Shown: positions 52,685-63,247, counted from the stretch's first letter. The stretch: DNA of 64,000 nucleotides from Pseudomonas syringae (GCF_021605415.1 NZ_WKEQ01000008.1:124001-188000), one strand, 5' to 3'. The notes: generated by a model not told the origin, from the letters alone. Made by a program: numbers and translations.

Positions 52685-53748
52685 GGCGACACTCCTGCAT
52701 TCAATACGGCGGCCGCGCGTTCGAGCAAGGTTTTGACCGGGGCGGCAAGGCCCAGGCGCGGCGGGGTGGCGAGGTTATACCAGAGCCAGTCGGCCTCGGC
52801 CACGTGATGGCCGGCCTTCTGCACCTGAACCAGCCAGGGTTCGATGGATAACTGGAAGTGGCTGAACGTATGGACGAGGCTCGGTAGCGCTTGCTGCTCG
52901 CCCAGTTCCAGCGAGTGTTGATCGGCCAGATGTTGCAGGTCGTCGAGGTCGTCGAGTTCCGGCAGGCTCCACAAACCGCCCCACAATCCGGTTGAAGGGC
53001 GACGATAAAGCAGAATCGCGCCGTCGCCGTCGGACAACATCGGCATCAGCGTGCGTCGCTGCGGAATGGCTTTGCGTGGCTTGGGAATCGGATAGCGAGT
53101 CTCCAGACCGAGCATGTGCGCCTCGCAGCCTTTTTCCAGCGGGCAGAGCAGACAGCTCGGCTTGCTGCGCGTGCAGAGCGTTGCACCGAGATCCATCATC
53201 GCCTGGGTGTAGGCGTTGACGCGGTCATGGGGCGTAAAGCGCTCAGCGTTGGCCCACAACTGTTTGGCAACCTTTGGCTCGCCGGGGTAGCCCTCTTGCG
53301 CGGTAAAGCGCGCCAGCACCCGTTTGACGTTGCCGTCAAGGATCGGCGCGCGCAGGCCCATGCTGATGCTGGCAATTGCGCCGGCGGTGGACAGGCCGAT
53401 GCCCGGCAGATCAGTGAGTTTTTCGACGTCCCGAGGAAATTCGCCGCCGTACTGGCTGACGACGATTTTCGCGGTCTTCTGCAAATTGCGCGCGCGGGTG
53501 TAGTAACCCAGGCCTGTCCACAGATGCAGCACTTCGTCTTCCGGCGCTTCGGCCAAGGCTTCGACCGTCGGCAGCGCGGCCATGAAGCGGTCGAAATAAT
53601 TGAGCACGGTGCTGACCTGAGTCTGTTGCAGCATGATCTCCGAGACCCACACCCGATAGGGGTTGATCCCTTGCTGCCAGGGCAGGTCGTGGCGGCCGTG
53701 GTGGTCGAACCACTCCAGCACCGCCGTGGAAAATTGCTCCGCTCTCAT
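52681..53748 (-). CDS. mutY: A/G-specific adenine glycosylase MutY
   Basis: 355 aa from the ATG at 53748 that overlaps the asmA stop (ATGA). Catalytic Glu37 (SEIMLQQTQ), helix-hairpin-helix [12 protein letters not shown], catalytic Asp138 (ILDGNVKRV), 4Fe-4S cysteines [17 protein letters not shown], then the C-terminal Nudix-like 8-oxoG recognition domain. Removes adenine mispaired with 8-oxoguanine. Confidence 0.95.
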   Translation of the reverse strand: MRAEQFSTAVLEWFDHHGRHDLPWQQGINPYRVWVSEIMLQQTQVSTVLNYFDRFMAALPTVEALAEAPEDEVLHLWTGLGYYTRARNLQKTAKIVVSQYGGEFPRDVEKLTDLPGIGLSTAGAIASISMGLRAPILDGNVKRVLARFTAQEGYPGEPKVAKQLWANAERFTPHDRVNAYTQAMMDLGATLCTRSKPSCLLCPLEKGCEAHMLGLETRYPIPKPRKAIPQRRTLMPMLSDGDGAILLYRRPSTGLWGGLWSLPELDDLDDLQHLADQHSLELGEQQALPSLVHTFSHFQLSIEPWLVQVQKAGHHVAEADWLWYNLATPPRLGLAAPVKTLLERAAAVLNAGVSP

Positions 53749-55970
53749 CGTTTGAACAGCCCCTTCAAGGCGTTTTTCAGTTCCGGGCTGACTTTGTCGC
53801 CGAGTTTCTCGTCGATCTTTTCGCTGAGCTTGTCGCCGGCCAATTGGGCCGCGACTTGCCCCATGCGCTCGTTGTCGAGACGGCAGGCCTTGGCACCCAA
53901 TTCCAGCGGGCCACGGCAGCGCAGCGGCCACGAAATGCCGACGAATTTATCGCCGACCTGACAGGCCGGATCCGGCATCGGGCCCTGGTCACCTTCAACG
54001 ATGATGCCGACGCGATAGTCCATACCGAGCACTTTCAGGTCGATGTCGCCGTCGCCGTCGACGGTCATGCCCGGGATGCGCACTTTGAGATCCGGATTGC
54101 TCGCCACGCCGTTGCGAAAGGTCAGGTTGCCCTTGAGCTCCTGGAACGGCGTGTCCTTGCCCCGTGGCTCGCCGCTGAGGGTTTTGCGGTTGAGCGTGGC
54201 GATGCCTTTGCACAGCTGCTGTTCGAGGTTGGCATTGAGCAGCACACCGTTGTTGATGACAAAACTGGCGTTGCCGTTCAGCGTTTCAATCAGCGCCTGC
54301 TGGCTGTTGCCGCTGCCGGTGATGTTGCTGGTGAGCGTCACCAGGCCTGTGGCGGGCGGCTTCTTGCCTTGGCTTTCGAGGATTTTTTCCACCGGCACGC
54401 GGTTGATCCGGGTTTGCAGGTTCAATACCGGCGCGGTCTGGCGCACGTCCAGCGTGCCTTTGGCTTCGAAGTCGCCGTTGTACAGTTCGCCGCGCAAGCT
54501 CTCCAGAGTCAGCAGGCCGCTCTGGCCTTTGGCTTTGAGCGCGGCGTTCTGGATCGGCAGTTTATCGAGGGTCAACTGACCGAAGGTCAGGTCAGCATCG
54601 ACATCGAGTTTGCTCAGGCGCTCGACCGGCAACAGACGCTCGGTACTCCAGGCGCTTTTGCTCGGTTTGTCCGGCAGCGGCGTGCTGCCGGCGCCGGCCA
54701 TGGCATCGGCTTCGGTGCTGGCGACTTCGGCCTGACGCACTTGGGTCGCGCTGTTGGCCTCGGCGGATTTCGGCGGCAGGTAGCGGTCGACGTTGAAGGT
54801 GTCAGCCTTGAGGATCGCCCGCAGCGATTGCTTGGCGAAATCTTCAACGGCGATACGGCCGCTGAAGCTGCTGTCATCGAGTTTCAGGTTGATGTTGTCG
54901 AGGGAGGCGCTGGTTGGCGTGGCCGCGATGCGACTGACCAGTTCGACCTTGCTCAGGCTGCCTTCGGCCATGGCTGGAAGTGTCTGGCCGATGCTGTCGA
55001 CGAACTTCGCCAGATCGAACTGAGCGATGGAAATGCCGCCCGTAATCTGCGGCGTCTTGTCGAGGTCGTTGGCTTTCAGTTCGCCCAAGGCGCGCAACTG
55101 GTTGGCGGAAATCTTGATGCCGGTCCACTCCGCGACGTTCGCAGCCTTGTCCAGCAGCAACTGGCCCTGGGCGGCGAAGGTCACGGTTTTGCCTTGCAGC
55201 GGGTCGCCGGCCAGTTCGCCGGTCAGCTTCAGATCTTCGAACTTGTAGCGCTGAACGGCGCGTTCAAAGCGCAACTCGCCGCTGAGTTCGGTACGCACCC
55301 GCAGCACAGGTTGATTGGTGCCAAGGAACGCGGTGGCCTTGATCGGAATGTTCGTCGAGTCGTGGATCGGTCCGGTGCTCAACTGGATGCTTTCGGCGCT
55401 GAACTGCTTGCCGGTCTTCTCGTCGGTGTATTCAACGCGGGCGTTGTTGACGGTCAGGCTGTCGATGTCGAGGCGAACCGGTTGCGCCGGTTTTTCCGTC
55501 TTTACGGTGGTTTCTGGAGTGGGCTCGCTGGAGGCGGGCGGGGCGTCGGCAGGGGTGGCAGGCGCCGGCACCTTGCCGATGTCTTCCCAATTGCCGTGGC
55601 CGTCCTTGTCGCGGTTCAGGCGCAGGTTCAGGCCTTCGACCCGCACATCGCTCATCTGCACTTCGCGGCGCAGCAGCGGCAGCACGCGTACAGACAGGCC
55701 AAGCATCTGCAAGTCGGCGAAAGGCTCGGCAGGCTTGGCCAAGGTCGCGACACTGGCTTCGTGCAATTCCAGCCCGAGCCACGGAAACAGGCTCCAGCCG
55801 ATATCGCCATTGAGCGTCAGCTCGATGTGGGCCTTGTCGCGGGCAATCTGGCGGATCTCGTCTTTGTAATCGTTGGGATCAAACAAGTGGGTCAGGGCAA
55901 AGCCCAGTGCCACGATGATCAGCAACAGCCCGAGAAGTACCAGACCCAGGATTTTGCCGAACGCTTTCAT
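53745..55970 (-). CDS. asmA: AsmA-family envelope protein
   Basis: 741 aa. N-terminal signal anchor (GKILGLVLLGLLLIIVALGF), then the AsmA domain with repeated beta segments; a proline/glutamate-rich insert (PAPATPADAPPASSEPTPE) near residue 140; C-terminal AsmA-like region ending [11 protein letters not shown]. Thought to act in phospholipid movement to, or assembly of, the outer membrane. First gene of the asmA-mutY-yggX chain of overlaps. Confidence 0.9.
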   Translation of the reverse strand: MKAFGKILGLVLLGLLLIIVALGFALTHLFDPNDYKDEIRQIARDKAHIELTLNGDIGWSLFPWLGLELHEASVATLAKPAEPFADLQMLGLSVRVLPLLRREVQMSDVRVEGLNLRLNRDKDGHGNWEDIGKVPAPATPADAPPASSEPTPETTVKTEKPAQPVRLDIDSLTVNNARVEYTDEKTGKQFSAESIQLSTGPIHDSTNIPIKATAFLGTNQPVLRVRTELSGELRFERAVQRYKFEDLKLTGELAGDPLQGKTVTFAAQGQLLLDKAANVAEWTGIKISANQLRALGELKANDLDKTPQITGGISIAQFDLAKFVDSIGQTLPAMAEGSLSKVELVSRIAATPTSASLDNINLKLDDSSFSGRIAVEDFAKQSLRAILKADTFNVDRYLPPKSAEANSATQVRQAEVASTEADAMAGAGSTPLPDKPSKSAWSTERLLPVERLSKLDVDADLTFGQLTLDKLPIQNAALKAKGQSGLLTLESLRGELYNGDFEAKGTLDVRQTAPVLNLQTRINRVPVEKILESQGKKPPATGLVTLTSNITGSGNSQQALIETLNGNASFVINNGVLLNANLEQQLCKGIATLNRKTLSGEPRGKDTPFQELKGNLTFRNGVASNPDLKVRIPGMTVDGDGDIDLKVLGMDYRVGIIVEGDQGPMPDPACQVGDKFVGISWPLRCRGPLELGAKACRLDNERMGQVAAQLAGDKLSEKIDEKLGDKVSPELKNALKGLFKR

Positions 55971-56408
55971 GGGCGAGTCCTTGTAGTTAGTCGAATTTGT
56001 AATTTAGCCGGGGAGTATAGCGCTGGATCATTCCCGGTCGGGGTCATCAGACGCAAGAGCGCCCGCTTGCGACGCCATTTTCTGATCTTGGTTCACCCTT
56101 GTAGTCATATTGCGGTCAATCTTTTGCAAGTCCGGCCGATCCTTCTAACTGGGAGCTTTCAGCGCTTTGACAAGGGGCGGCACGAGGCTTTCCAAGAGGT
56201 ATGAGATCAGACGACATGAAAAAAGGTGATATCAGTTTGGTTTTTCTGTCACCTGAGGATGTTAACCTTCGCGCGTTCGTCTGCCCCTCTGCGACTTAAC
56301 GTCGCGCTTTCAAGGAGCTTCACCCGCAAAAAAACGGTCATGCCTGCGTGCATAAGGCCGGGGTGGAGCAGTGGTTGACGAACAATACTAATAATTGGGG
56401 GATACACA
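55971..56408. other. Intergenic, 438 bp
   Basis: No gene seen. Holds divergent promoters for asmA and the OFA transporter; a weak ggtga/tcacc stem near 56230-56265 and a GGGGGATACACA ribosome site before 56409. Confidence 0.4.
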
Positions 56409-58073
56409 ATGAGCACAAGCATCACGGCGGACGGCTTTAAAGCCGATCAGCCTGCGTTCCTGTCCAAGGAACGCATCATCGCCAAGCCCGGTTTCAACCG
56501 CTGGCTGGTGCCACCGGCCGCTCTGGCCATCCATCTGTGCATCGGCATGGCCTACGGCTTCTCGGTGTTCTGGTTGCCGCTGTCCAAGGCGCTGGGCGTG
56601 ACCGCACCGGTGGCTTGCGCGCCGGACATAAGCTTCATCGCACAAGTTTTCTCGTCGCAATGCGATTGGCCGATCTCCATGCTCGGCTGGATCTACACCC
56701 TGTTCTTCATCTTCCTTGGCTGCTCGGCAGCGATCTGGGGTGGCTGGCTCGAACACGCCGGTCCTCGTAAGGCAGGCGTCGTCTCGGCTTTGTGCTGGTG
56801 CGGCGGTCTGCTGATTTCGGCGCTGGGTATTTATACCCACCAGATCTGGCTGATGTGGATCGGATCGGGCGTGATCGGCGGTATCGGTCTGGGCCTTGGC
56901 TACATTTCGCCGGTGTCGACCCTGATCAAGTGGTTCCCGGACAAGCGCGGCATGGCGACCGGCATGGCGATCATGGGCTTCGGTGGTGGTGCGATGGTCG
57001 GTGCGCCGCTGGCGACCGCTCTGATGAGCCACTTTGGTTCGGCTGAAGGCGTCGGCGTCTGGCAGAGCTTCGTGGCCATGGCGGCGATTTACTTCGTCTT
57101 CATGATCGGTGGCGCCTTGGCCTATCGCGTTCCGCCAACCGGCTGGAAACCAGAAGGCTGGACTGCTCCGGCGAAAAAAGCCTCGAACGCGATGATCACC
57201 AATCGCCACGTTCACGTGAACGTTGCCTGGAAAACCCCGCAATTCCGTCTGGTCTGGCTGGTGCTGTGCCTGAACGTTTCGGCGGGCATCGGCATCCTTG
57301 GCATGGCGTCGCCTTTGTTGCAGGAAGTGTTCGGTGGCAAGTTGATCGGTGTGGATCTGCCGTTCGGTCAGCTGGACGCTGGTCAACTGGCTTCCATTGC
57401 TGCAATTGCTGCCGGCTTCACGGGTCTGCTGAGCTTGTTCAACATCGGTGGTCGATTCTTCTGGGCGTCGTTCTCCGACTACCTGGGCCGTAAAAACACT
57501 TACTTTGTGTTCTTTGCCTTGGGCTTTGCGCTGTACGCGTTGATCCCGAACCTTGGTCACCTGGGCAACGTTGCACTGTTCGTGGCGGCGTTCTGCATCG
57601 TGCTGTCGATGTACGGTGGTGGTTTCGCGACCGTTCCGGCTTATCTGGCCGACCTGTTCGGTACGCAAATGGTCGGCGCGATCCACGGTCGTCTGCTGAC
57701 GGCGTGGGCGGCGGCCGGTGTGCTCGGTCCGGTACTGGTGAACTACCTGCGTGAATATCAGCTGAGCATCGGCGTTGAACGCGCTGCCGCTTACGACATC
57801 ACCCTGTACATCCTCGCCGGCTTGCTGGTGCTGGGCTTTATCTGCAACCTGATGGTGCGTCCGGTCGCTGACAAGTACTTCATGTCCGACGCTGAACTGG
57901 CCGCCGAACAGGCGCTGGGCCATGACAAGGGCGCTGACGGCAGCACAGTGCTGGAGTGGAAAGCCGCGCCGGGCTCCAAGCCGTTTGCGATCGCCGCGTG
58001 GCTGGTGGTGGGCATTCCGTTGGCGTGGGGTGTTTGGGTGACCCTGCAGAAGACGGCGGTACTGTTTCACTAA
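56409..58073 (+). CDS. OFA-family MFS transporter (oxalate/formate antiporter-like)
   Basis: 554 aa, twelve predicted helices with an extended loop between TM1 and TM2 containing two Cys (PVACAPDI, SSQCDW). Motifs: HLCIGMAYGFSVFWLPL, WGGWLEHAGPRKAG (MFS motif A) and KWFPDKRGMATGMAIMGFGGG. These define the OFA group, which exchanges small mono- or dicarboxylates. Substrate cannot be fixed; pyruvate, oxalate or formate are candidates. Confidence 0.85.
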   Translation: MSTSITADGFKADQPAFLSKERIIAKPGFNRWLVPPAALAIHLCIGMAYGFSVFWLPLSKALGVTAPVACAPDISFIAQVFSSQCDWPISMLGWIYTLFFIFLGCSAAIWGGWLEHAGPRKAGVVSALCWCGGLLISALGIYTHQIWLMWIGSGVIGGIGLGLGYISPVSTLIKWFPDKRGMATGMAIMGFGGGAMVGAPLATALMSHFGSAEGVGVWQSFVAMAAIYFVFMIGGALAYRVPPTGWKPEGWTAPAKKASNAMITNRHVHVNVAWKTPQFRLVWLVLCLNVSAGIGILGMASPLLQEVFGGKLIGVDLPFGQLDAGQLASIAAIAAGFTGLLSLFNIGGRFFWASFSDYLGRKNTYFVFFALGFALYALIPNLGHLGNVALFVAAFCIVLSMYGGGFATVPAYLADLFGTQMVGAIHGRLLTAWAAAGVLGPVLVNYLREYQLSIGVERAAAYDITLYILAGLLVLGFICNLMVRPVADKYFMSDAELAAEQALGHDKGADGSTVLEWKAAPGSKPFAIAAWLVVGIPLAWGVWVTLQKTAVLFH

Positions 58074-58090
58074 GTAAAAACGCAGTACCC

Positions 58091-58182
58091 CTGTAGGAGT
58101 GAGCCTGCTCGCGATAGCGGTCTGACAGTCAACCAAAATGGTGAATGTCAGGCCCCAATCGCGAGCCGGCTCGCTCCTACAG
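58091..58182. repeat. REP pair of the 'gagcctgctcgcga' type
   Basis: Left arm ctgtaggagtgagcctgctc (58091-58110, continuing gcgat) and right arm atcgcgagccggctcgctcc (from 58158) face each other over ~40 bases. Different family from the 'ctgccgcaggctgcg' REPs; follows the transporter stop and may end its transcript. Confidence 0.85.
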
Positions 58183-58336
58183 TCGTTTAGGGTGGCCGGA
58201 ATAACTTATATGGACATGTCTATTCCCGACTGCACGGGATTCTATCCGTCAGTCATATCACCTCTCATGTTTCTGTTTCCCGCCCGCGCCCCTATAATGG
58301 CTGCCTTTTTCGCCCAATGATTTTGCGGAGCTGGTG

Positions 58337-58930
58337 ATGGCCGAACGTATGGCGTCTGTCGAGCGCGACACTCTGGAAACCCAGATCAAAGCCTCGATCA
58401 ACCTAGATGGCACCGGAAAGGCCCGATTTGATATCGGTGTTCCTTTTCTTGAGCACATGCTGGATCAGATCGCCCGTCACGGGTTGATCGACCTGGATAT
58501 CGTCAGCAAGGGCGACCTGCATATTGACGACCACCACACCGTGGAAGACGTCGGTATCACCCTTGGCCAGGCGTTTGCCAAAGCCATCGGCGACAAGAAA
58601 GGCATCCGTCGCTATGGCCATGCCTACGTGCCGCTCGACGAAGCGTTGTCGCGCGTGGTGATCGACTTTTCCGGTCGCCCTGGCCTGCAAATGCACGTGC
58701 CTTACACCCGCGCTACCGTCGGCGGCTTCGACGTTGATCTGTTCCAGGAATTCTTCCAGGGCTTCGTCAACCACGCACTTGTCAGCCTGCACATCGACAA
58801 CCTGCGCGGCACCAACACCCACCACCAGATCGAAACCGTATTCAAGGCTTTCGGCCGCGCGCTGCGTATGGCGGTGGAGCTTGACGACCGCATGGCCGGG
58901 CAGATGCCGTCGACCAAAGGCGTTCTGTAA
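58337..58930 (+). CDS. hisB: Imidazoleglycerol-phosphate dehydratase
   Basis: 197 aa from the ATG at 58337 (GTG just before belongs to the same frame but gives a non-standard N-terminus). Mn2+ ligands in [27 protein letters not shown] and NTHHQIE. Monofunctional type, sixth step of histidine synthesis. Overlaps hisH by one base. Confidence 0.96.
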   Translation: MAERMASVERDTLETQIKASINLDGTGKARFDIGVPFLEHMLDQIARHGLIDLDIVSKGDLHIDDHHTVEDVGITLGQAFAKAIGDKKGIRRYGHAYVPLDEALSRVVIDFSGRPGLQMHVPYTRATVGGFDVDLFQEFFQGFVNHALVSLHIDNLRGTNTHHQIETVFKAFGRALRMAVELDDRMAGQMPSTKGVL

Positions 58931-59568
58931 TGCAGACCGTTGCGGTAATCGATTACGGCATGGGCAACCTTCATTCGGTGGCCAAGGCCCTCGAGCACGT
59001 CGGTGCCGGCAAGGTCTTGATCACCAGCGATGCCGACGTGATCCGTGAAGCCGACCGGGTGGTTTTCCCCGGCGTTGGTGCGATTCGTGACTGCATGGCG
59101 GAGATCCGTCGCCTGGGCTTCGATTCGCTGGTGCGTGAAGTCAGCCAGGATCGTCCGTTTCTCGGTATCTGCGTCGGCATGCAAGCCTTGCTCGACAGCA
59201 GCGAAGAAAACGACGGCGTCGACTGCATCGGCCTGTTCCCGGGCGCGGTGAAGTTCTTCGGCAAAGACCTGCATGAAGACGGCGAACACCTGAAAGTCCC
59301 GCACATGGGCTGGAATGAAGTGAAACAGTCGGTGAGTCACCCGCTGTGGCATGACATTCCGGATCTGGCGCGGTTCTACTTCGTGCACAGCTACTACATC
59401 GCCGCCGCCAATGCGCGGCAGGTAGTGGGCAGCGGTCATTACGGTGTCGACTTCGCTGCAGCGCTGGCCGACGGTTCGCGCTTCGCCGTGCAATTCCACC
59501 CGGAGAAGAGCCATACCCATGGCCTGCAACTGCTGCAGAACTTCGCCGCGTGGGACGGTCGCTGGTAA
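58930..59568 (+). CDS. hisH: Imidazole glycerol phosphate synthase, glutaminase subunit
   Basis: 212 aa, class I amidotransferase: GICVGMQAL with nucleophilic Cys near residue 82, and [15 protein letters not shown] with the His-Glu pair. Supplies ammonia to HisF through a channel. Joined to hisB and directly abutting the DUF2164 gene. Confidence 0.96.
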   Translation: MQTVAVIDYGMGNLHSVAKALEHVGAGKVLITSDADVIREADRVVFPGVGAIRDCMAEIRRLGFDSLVREVSQDRPFLGICVGMQALLDSSEENDGVDCIGLFPGAVKFFGKDLHEDGEHLKVPHMGWNEVKQSVSHPLWHDIPDLARFYFVHSYYIAAANARQVVGSGHYGVDFAAALADGSRFAVQFHPEKSHTHGLQLLQNFAAWDGRW

Positions 59569-59829
59569 ATGGCCGCCAAGAAGTCCAGACCGCCGATCCT
59601 GACGCTCACACCTGAACAGGAAAGTGAGGCCAGTCGCAAGATCCAGCGGTTCATGGAAGACCGCTTCGAACTCGACCTTGGTTCGTTCGAAGCAGCAGAA
59701 ATTCTTGAGCTGTTTACCCGTGAAATTGCTCCGCACTATTACAACAGGGCGATTTTCGATGTGCAGACCCACCTCAAGGAGCGGTTTGAAAGCATCGAAA
59801 GCGACCTGTGGGCGCTAGAGAAGAATTAG
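59569..59829 (+). CDS. DUF2164 family protein
   Basis: 86 aa, begins immediately after the hisH stop. Helical; LTPEQESEASRKIQRFMEDRFELDLG and HYYNRAIFDVQTHLKERFESIESDLWALE match DUF2164. Carried within the his cluster in many pseudomonads; function unknown. Confidence 0.88.
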   Translation: MAAKKSRPPILTLTPEQESEASRKIQRFMEDRFELDLGSFEAAEILELFTREIAPHYYNRAIFDVQTHLKERFESIESDLWALEKN

Positions 59830-59845
59830 GGCAGCGGCAAGCATC

Positions 59846-59912
59846 AAGCTGCAAGCTGCAAGAGATAGACACGCGTGCGCGCTTGCAGCTTATAGCTTGC
59901 AGCTTGCAGCTC
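59846..59912. repeat. Inverted repeat of 'agctgcaagctgcaag' type
   Basis: Alternating agctgcaag units face cttgcagct units in the 100-bp gap before hisA. A related structure occurs before hisF (60675). Likely a mobile or structural repeat, distinct from the REP classes. Confidence 0.65.
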
Positions 59913-59929
59913 TTTGACGAAGGAAAAGC

Positions 59930-60670
59930 ATGCTAATCATTCCCGCTATCGATCTTAAAGACGGCGCCTGCGTGCGCCTGCGCCAGGGCCGCATGGAAGA
60001 TTCCACGGTGTTCTCCGATGACCCGGTGAGCATGGCTGCCAAGTGGGTGGAGGGCGGTTGCCGTCGTCTGCATCTGGTCGACCTGAACGGTGCGTTCGAA
60101 GGCCAGCCAGTCAATGGTGAAGTGGTCACCGCCATCGCCAAGCGCTATCCGACTTTGCCGATCCAGATCGGTGGCGGCATCCGCTCGCTGGAAACCATCG
60201 AGCACTACGTCAAGGCTGGCGTGAGCTACGTGATCATCGGCACCAAAGCGGTGAAAGACCCAGCGTTCGTGGCTGAAGCCTGCCGCGCGTTCCCGGGCAA
60301 AATCATCGTCGGTCTAGATGCCAAAGACGGTTTTGTCGCCACCGACGGCTGGGCTGAAATCAGCACCGTGCAGGTCATCGATCTGGCCAAGCAGTTTGAA
60401 GCCGACGGCGTGTCGTCGATCGTTTATACCGACATCGCCAAAGACGGCATGATGCAGGGCTGCAATGTCCCGTTCACCGCCGCGCTGGCCGCCGCCACCA
60501 AAATCCCGGTGATCGCGTCTGGCGGCATCCACAACCTCGGTGACATCAAGTCGCTGCTCGACGCGAAGGCGCCGGGCATCATCGGTGCGATTACCGGCCG
60601 CGCGATCTATGAGGGCACGCTGGATGTGGCAGAGGCTCAAGCTTTTTGTGATGGCTACCCGGCCAGATAG
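59930..60670 (+). CDS. hisA: ProFAR isomerase (phosphoribosylformimino-5-aminoimidazole carboxamide ribotide isomerase)
   Basis: 246 aa, TIM barrel of two half-barrels. Catalytic Asp8 (IPAIDLKDG) and Asp ~130 (VGLDAKDG), with phosphate sites GGGIRS and ASGGIHN. GAAGGAAAAGC precedes the ATG. Confidence 0.96.
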   Translation: MLIIPAIDLKDGACVRLRQGRMEDSTVFSDDPVSMAAKWVEGGCRRLHLVDLNGAFEGQPVNGEVVTAIAKRYPTLPIQIGGGIRSLETIEHYVKAGVSYVIIGTKAVKDPAFVAEACRAFPGKIIVGLDAKDGFVATDGWAEISTVQVIDLAKQFEADGVSSIVYTDIAKDGMMQGCNVPFTAALAAATKIPVIASGGIHNLGDIKSLLDAKAPGIIGAITGRAIYEGTLDVAEAQAFCDGYPAR

Positions 60671-60674
60671 AAGC

Positions 60675-60765
60675 AGCTTCAAGCGGTAAGCTGCGAGCTG
60701 CAAGTTAGAAGCGCGACCGCGATCCGCTTTTTCTTGCAGCTTTGAGCTTGAAGCTTGCAACTCTT
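60675..60765. repeat. Inverted repeat between hisA and hisF
   Basis: agcttcaagcggtaagctgc (60675 on) and its continuation gagctgcaagtt face cttgcagctttgagcttgaa (60733 on). Same type as 59846-59912. Confidence 0.65.
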
Positions 60766-60780
60766 AATCGGAGATTAAGC

Positions 60781-61551
60781 ATGTCATTAGCCAAGCGCAT
60801 CATCCCTTGCCTGGACGTGGACAACGGCCGGGTCGTCAAAGGTGTGAAGTTCGAGAATATCCGCGATGCCGGCGACCCGGTGGAAATCGCACGTCGCTAT
60901 GACGAGCAGGGCGCCGACGAGATTACCTTTCTCGACATCACCGCCAGTGTCGATGGCCGCGATACCACGTTGCATACCGTCGAACGCATGGCCAGCCAGG
61001 TGTTCATTCCGCTGACCGTGGGCGGCGGCGTGCGTACCGTGCAGGACATCCGCAATCTGCTGAACGCGGGTGCAGACAAGGTGTCGATCAACACCGCCGC
61101 GGTGTTCAACCCGGAATTCGTCGGCGAAGCGGCGCAGCATTTCGGCTCGCAGTGCATCGTCGTTGCCATTGATGCCAAGAAAGTCTCTGGCCCCGGCGAA
61201 ACCCCGCGCTGGGAGATCTTCACCCATGGCGGGCGCAAGCCGACCGGTCTCGATGCAGTCGAGTGGGCGAAGAAAATGGAAGGCCTGGGTGCCGGCGAAA
61301 TCCTGCTGACCAGCATGGATCAGGACGGCATGAAAAACGGTTTCGACCTCGGTGTAACCCGCGCCATCAGCGATGCGCTGGGCATTCCGGTGATCGCTTC
61401 CGGCGGTGTCGGCAACCTGCAGCATTTGGCCGACGGCATCATCGAAGGCCACGCGAGTGCGGTATTGGCGGCGAGTATTTTCCACTTTGGCGAATACACC
61501 GTGCAGGAAGCCAAGGCCTACATGGCCCATCGCGGCATCGTGATGCGTTAA
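60781..61551 (+). CDS. hisF: Imidazole glycerol phosphate synthase, cyclase subunit
   Basis: 256 aa from the ATG at 60781 ([21 protein letters not shown]), chosen as the family start with GGAG upstream. Catalytic Asp11 in PCLDVDNG and Asp ~130 (VAIDAKKV); phosphate loops VGGGVRT and ASGGVGN. Works with HisH. Confidence 0.97.
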   Translation: MSLAKRIIPCLDVDNGRVVKGVKFENIRDAGDPVEIARRYDEQGADEITFLDITASVDGRDTTLHTVERMASQVFIPLTVGGGVRTVQDIRNLLNAGADKVSINTAAVFNPEFVGEAAQHFGSQCIVVAIDAKKVSGPGETPRWEIFTHGGRKPTGLDAVEWAKKMEGLGAGEILLTSMDQDGMKNGFDLGVTRAISDALGIPVIASGGVGNLQHLADGIIEGHASAVLAASIFHFGEYTVQEAKAYMAHRGIVMR

Positions 61552-61628
61552 AGAAACGATACAGGCCAGTGGACAGCATGGCGGGCTCAAGGCACTCTTG
61601 GGCACGCCATGGATTTCGGTAGCCAGAC

Positions 61629-62384
61629 ATGATCAAACGCCTGCTTTTACTTCTCGCCAGCGCTTCTCTGTTGTTGCTCGGCACTGCCCGTGCCGAGAAC
61701 AGTCCGGACACCGACCTGGTGCTCCTGACGGAAAACTTCCCCCCGTACAACATGGCGAAGGACGGCAAGAACTTCGCCAAAGGCGAGAACATCAACGGGA
61801 TCGCCACCGACATCGTCCGCGAAATGTTCCAGCGTGCCGGCATCACCTACAGCCTGACACTGCGATTTCCATGGGAGCGCGTCTACAAACTCGCCCTGGA
61901 AAATCCCGGCTACGGTGCATTCGTGATGGCGCGTTTGCCGGATCGCGAAAAGCTCTTCAAATGGGTCGGGCCCATCGGTCCGGACGACTGGATCATGTTG
62001 GCCAAGGCTGACAGCAAGATCACCCTCGAAAGCCTCAACGATGCACGCAAATACAAAGTCGGTGCCTACAAGGGCGATGCCATTGCCGAGACGCTCACCA
62101 AGCAGGGCCTGAAACCGGTGGTGGTGCTGCGTGATCAGGACAACGCGAAGAAGCTTGTCAGCGGTCAGATAGATTTGTGGGCCACGGGTGACCCGGCCGG
62201 GCGCTATCTGGCGCGTCAGGACGGTGTGACGGGGCTCAAGACTGTGCTGCGCTTCAACAGCGCCGAGCTTTATCTGGCGCTCAATAAAGATGTGTCGGAT
62301 GAGACGGTTGCGAAGTTGCAGGCGGCGCTGGATCAGTTGCGCAAGGATGGGGTGGTGGACGAGATCATGGCGCGGTATTTGTAG
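61629..62384 (+). CDS. Periplasmic solute-binding protein, SBP family 3
   Basis: 251 aa with signal peptide MIKRLLLLLASASLLLLGTARA. SBP_bac_3-like: LVLLTENFPPYNMAKDGK, GIATDIVREMFQRAGI. No permease or ATPase gene adjoins, so it is an orphan binding or sensor protein. Follows hisF, as in P. aeruginosa. Confidence 0.87.
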   Translation: MIKRLLLLLASASLLLLGTARAENSPDTDLVLLTENFPPYNMAKDGKNFAKGENINGIATDIVREMFQRAGITYSLTLRFPWERVYKLALENPGYGAFVMARLPDREKLFKWVGPIGPDDWIMLAKADSKITLESLNDARKYKVGAYKGDAIAETLTKQGLKPVVVLRDQDNAKKLVSGQIDLWATGDPAGRYLARQDGVTGLKTVLRFNSAELYLALNKDVSDETVAKLQAALDQLRKDGVVDEIMARYL

Positions 62385-62392
62385 CGCCTGTA

Positions 62393-62465
62393 AAAAGATC
62401 GCGGCTGCGGCACCTCCTAGAATGGAATGCGTTCCCTTCAGGTCTGCCGCAGGCTGCGATCTTTT
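62393..62465. repeat. REP pair after the binding protein gene
   Basis: Arm aaaagatcgcggctgcggca (62393-62412) faces tgccgcaggctgcgatcttt (from 62445). Lies between convergent genes. Confidence 0.8.
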
Positions 62466-63247
62466 CAGCGATACACGCCATCCTTCCCATGCGCAGCCGT
62501 CGCCCGGTTACTGCGCACACTGATCATCTGCCTGATATCAATCCACTCAATCCCTTGAGCCTTCAACTTCGGTAATTCGCGCTCCAGCACCGCCAGGGTC
62601 TGCGGATACGGATGCCCGATCATCACAGCCGAACCTTGCTTGCGCGCCAGGCTGATTGCGGTCTGCAACTGAGTAAAGATCGCTGCTTCGGTGCGCTCAT
62701 CGTCAAGAAACACATCCCGCGAAACGCTCGCCAGATCGATCTTTTGCGCCTGCTGCGCGCCGACCGTTTGCGCGCTGGTGCGGCTGTCGACGAAGAACTT
62801 GTGCCGACGCTGCAAATCCGCCATCAACCATGCCATGGCGGCCGGTTGCGCGGTCATGCGGCTGCCCATGTGGTTATTGATGCCGGCAGTGTAGGGCACG
62901 ACTTTGAACGCGGCGTCGAGGCGTTTGGCGAGTTCTTCAATGGGCAATTCAGGATGCCAGGCGAACGGGCCGGTGGCTGGATCCATCGGCATGTGCAGGA
63001 TGACGATCTTGCCGGCGCGATGGGCTTCGCGGGCGAATTCGGTGGCGTGGGGCGTGTCGGGCATGATCGCCGCGGTGACCGGGCCGGGGAGGGCGAGCAC
63101 CCGTCGATCCCGAGGCAAGTTTTGCCCCAGGTCGTCGATGATCAGGCTCAGGTAAACCTTGTGAGGTTTTGACGTGGCGGGTTCCGCGTGAACGGCGCCC
63201 GCCAGACAGCACAACAGCACGAAAATACAGCGAAAAACCATCCTCAA
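62465..63247 (-). CDS. Divergent polysaccharide deacetylase family protein (YibQ-like)
   Basis: 260 aa with signal peptide (MRMVFRCIFVLLCCLAGAVHA). Divergent deacetylase fold: SLIIDDLGQN (Asp pair), KIVILHMPMDP and HMGSRMT, plus C-terminal EWIDIRQMI. Overlaps ctpA by 4 bases. Periplasmic; likely cell-wall related by linkage with ctpA. Confidence 0.88.
   Translation of the reverse strand: MRMVFRCIFVLLCCLAGAVHAEPATSKPHKVYLSLIIDDLGQNLPRDRRVLALPGPVTAAIMPDTPHATEFAREAHRAGKIVILHMPMDPATGPFAWHPELPIEELAKRLDAAFKVVPYTAGINNHMGSRMTAQPAAMAWLMADLQRRHKFFVDSRTSAQTVGAQQAQKIDLASVSRDVFLDDERTEAAIFTQLQTAISLARKQGSAVMIGHPYPQTLAVLERELPKLKAQGIEWIDIRQMISVRSNRATAAHGKDGVYR

Noticed and set aside
56100..56200. GGCACGAGGCTTTCC considered as a sigma-54 promoter for the OFA gene
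   Set aside because: The -12 GC is missing at the required spacing.
53844..56204. 786-codon plus-strand frame across asmA
   Set aside because: Antisense to AsmA, low-complexity composition, no domain signs. Length alone is not evidence at this GC content.
56388..58136. 582-codon minus-strand frame across the OFA transporter
   Set aside because: Gln/His/Arg-rich shadow; the plus strand has a membrane protein with clear MFS motifs.
59830..60780. Repeats around hisA considered as a CRISPR array
   Set aside because: Units are inverted and touching, with no regular unique spacers.
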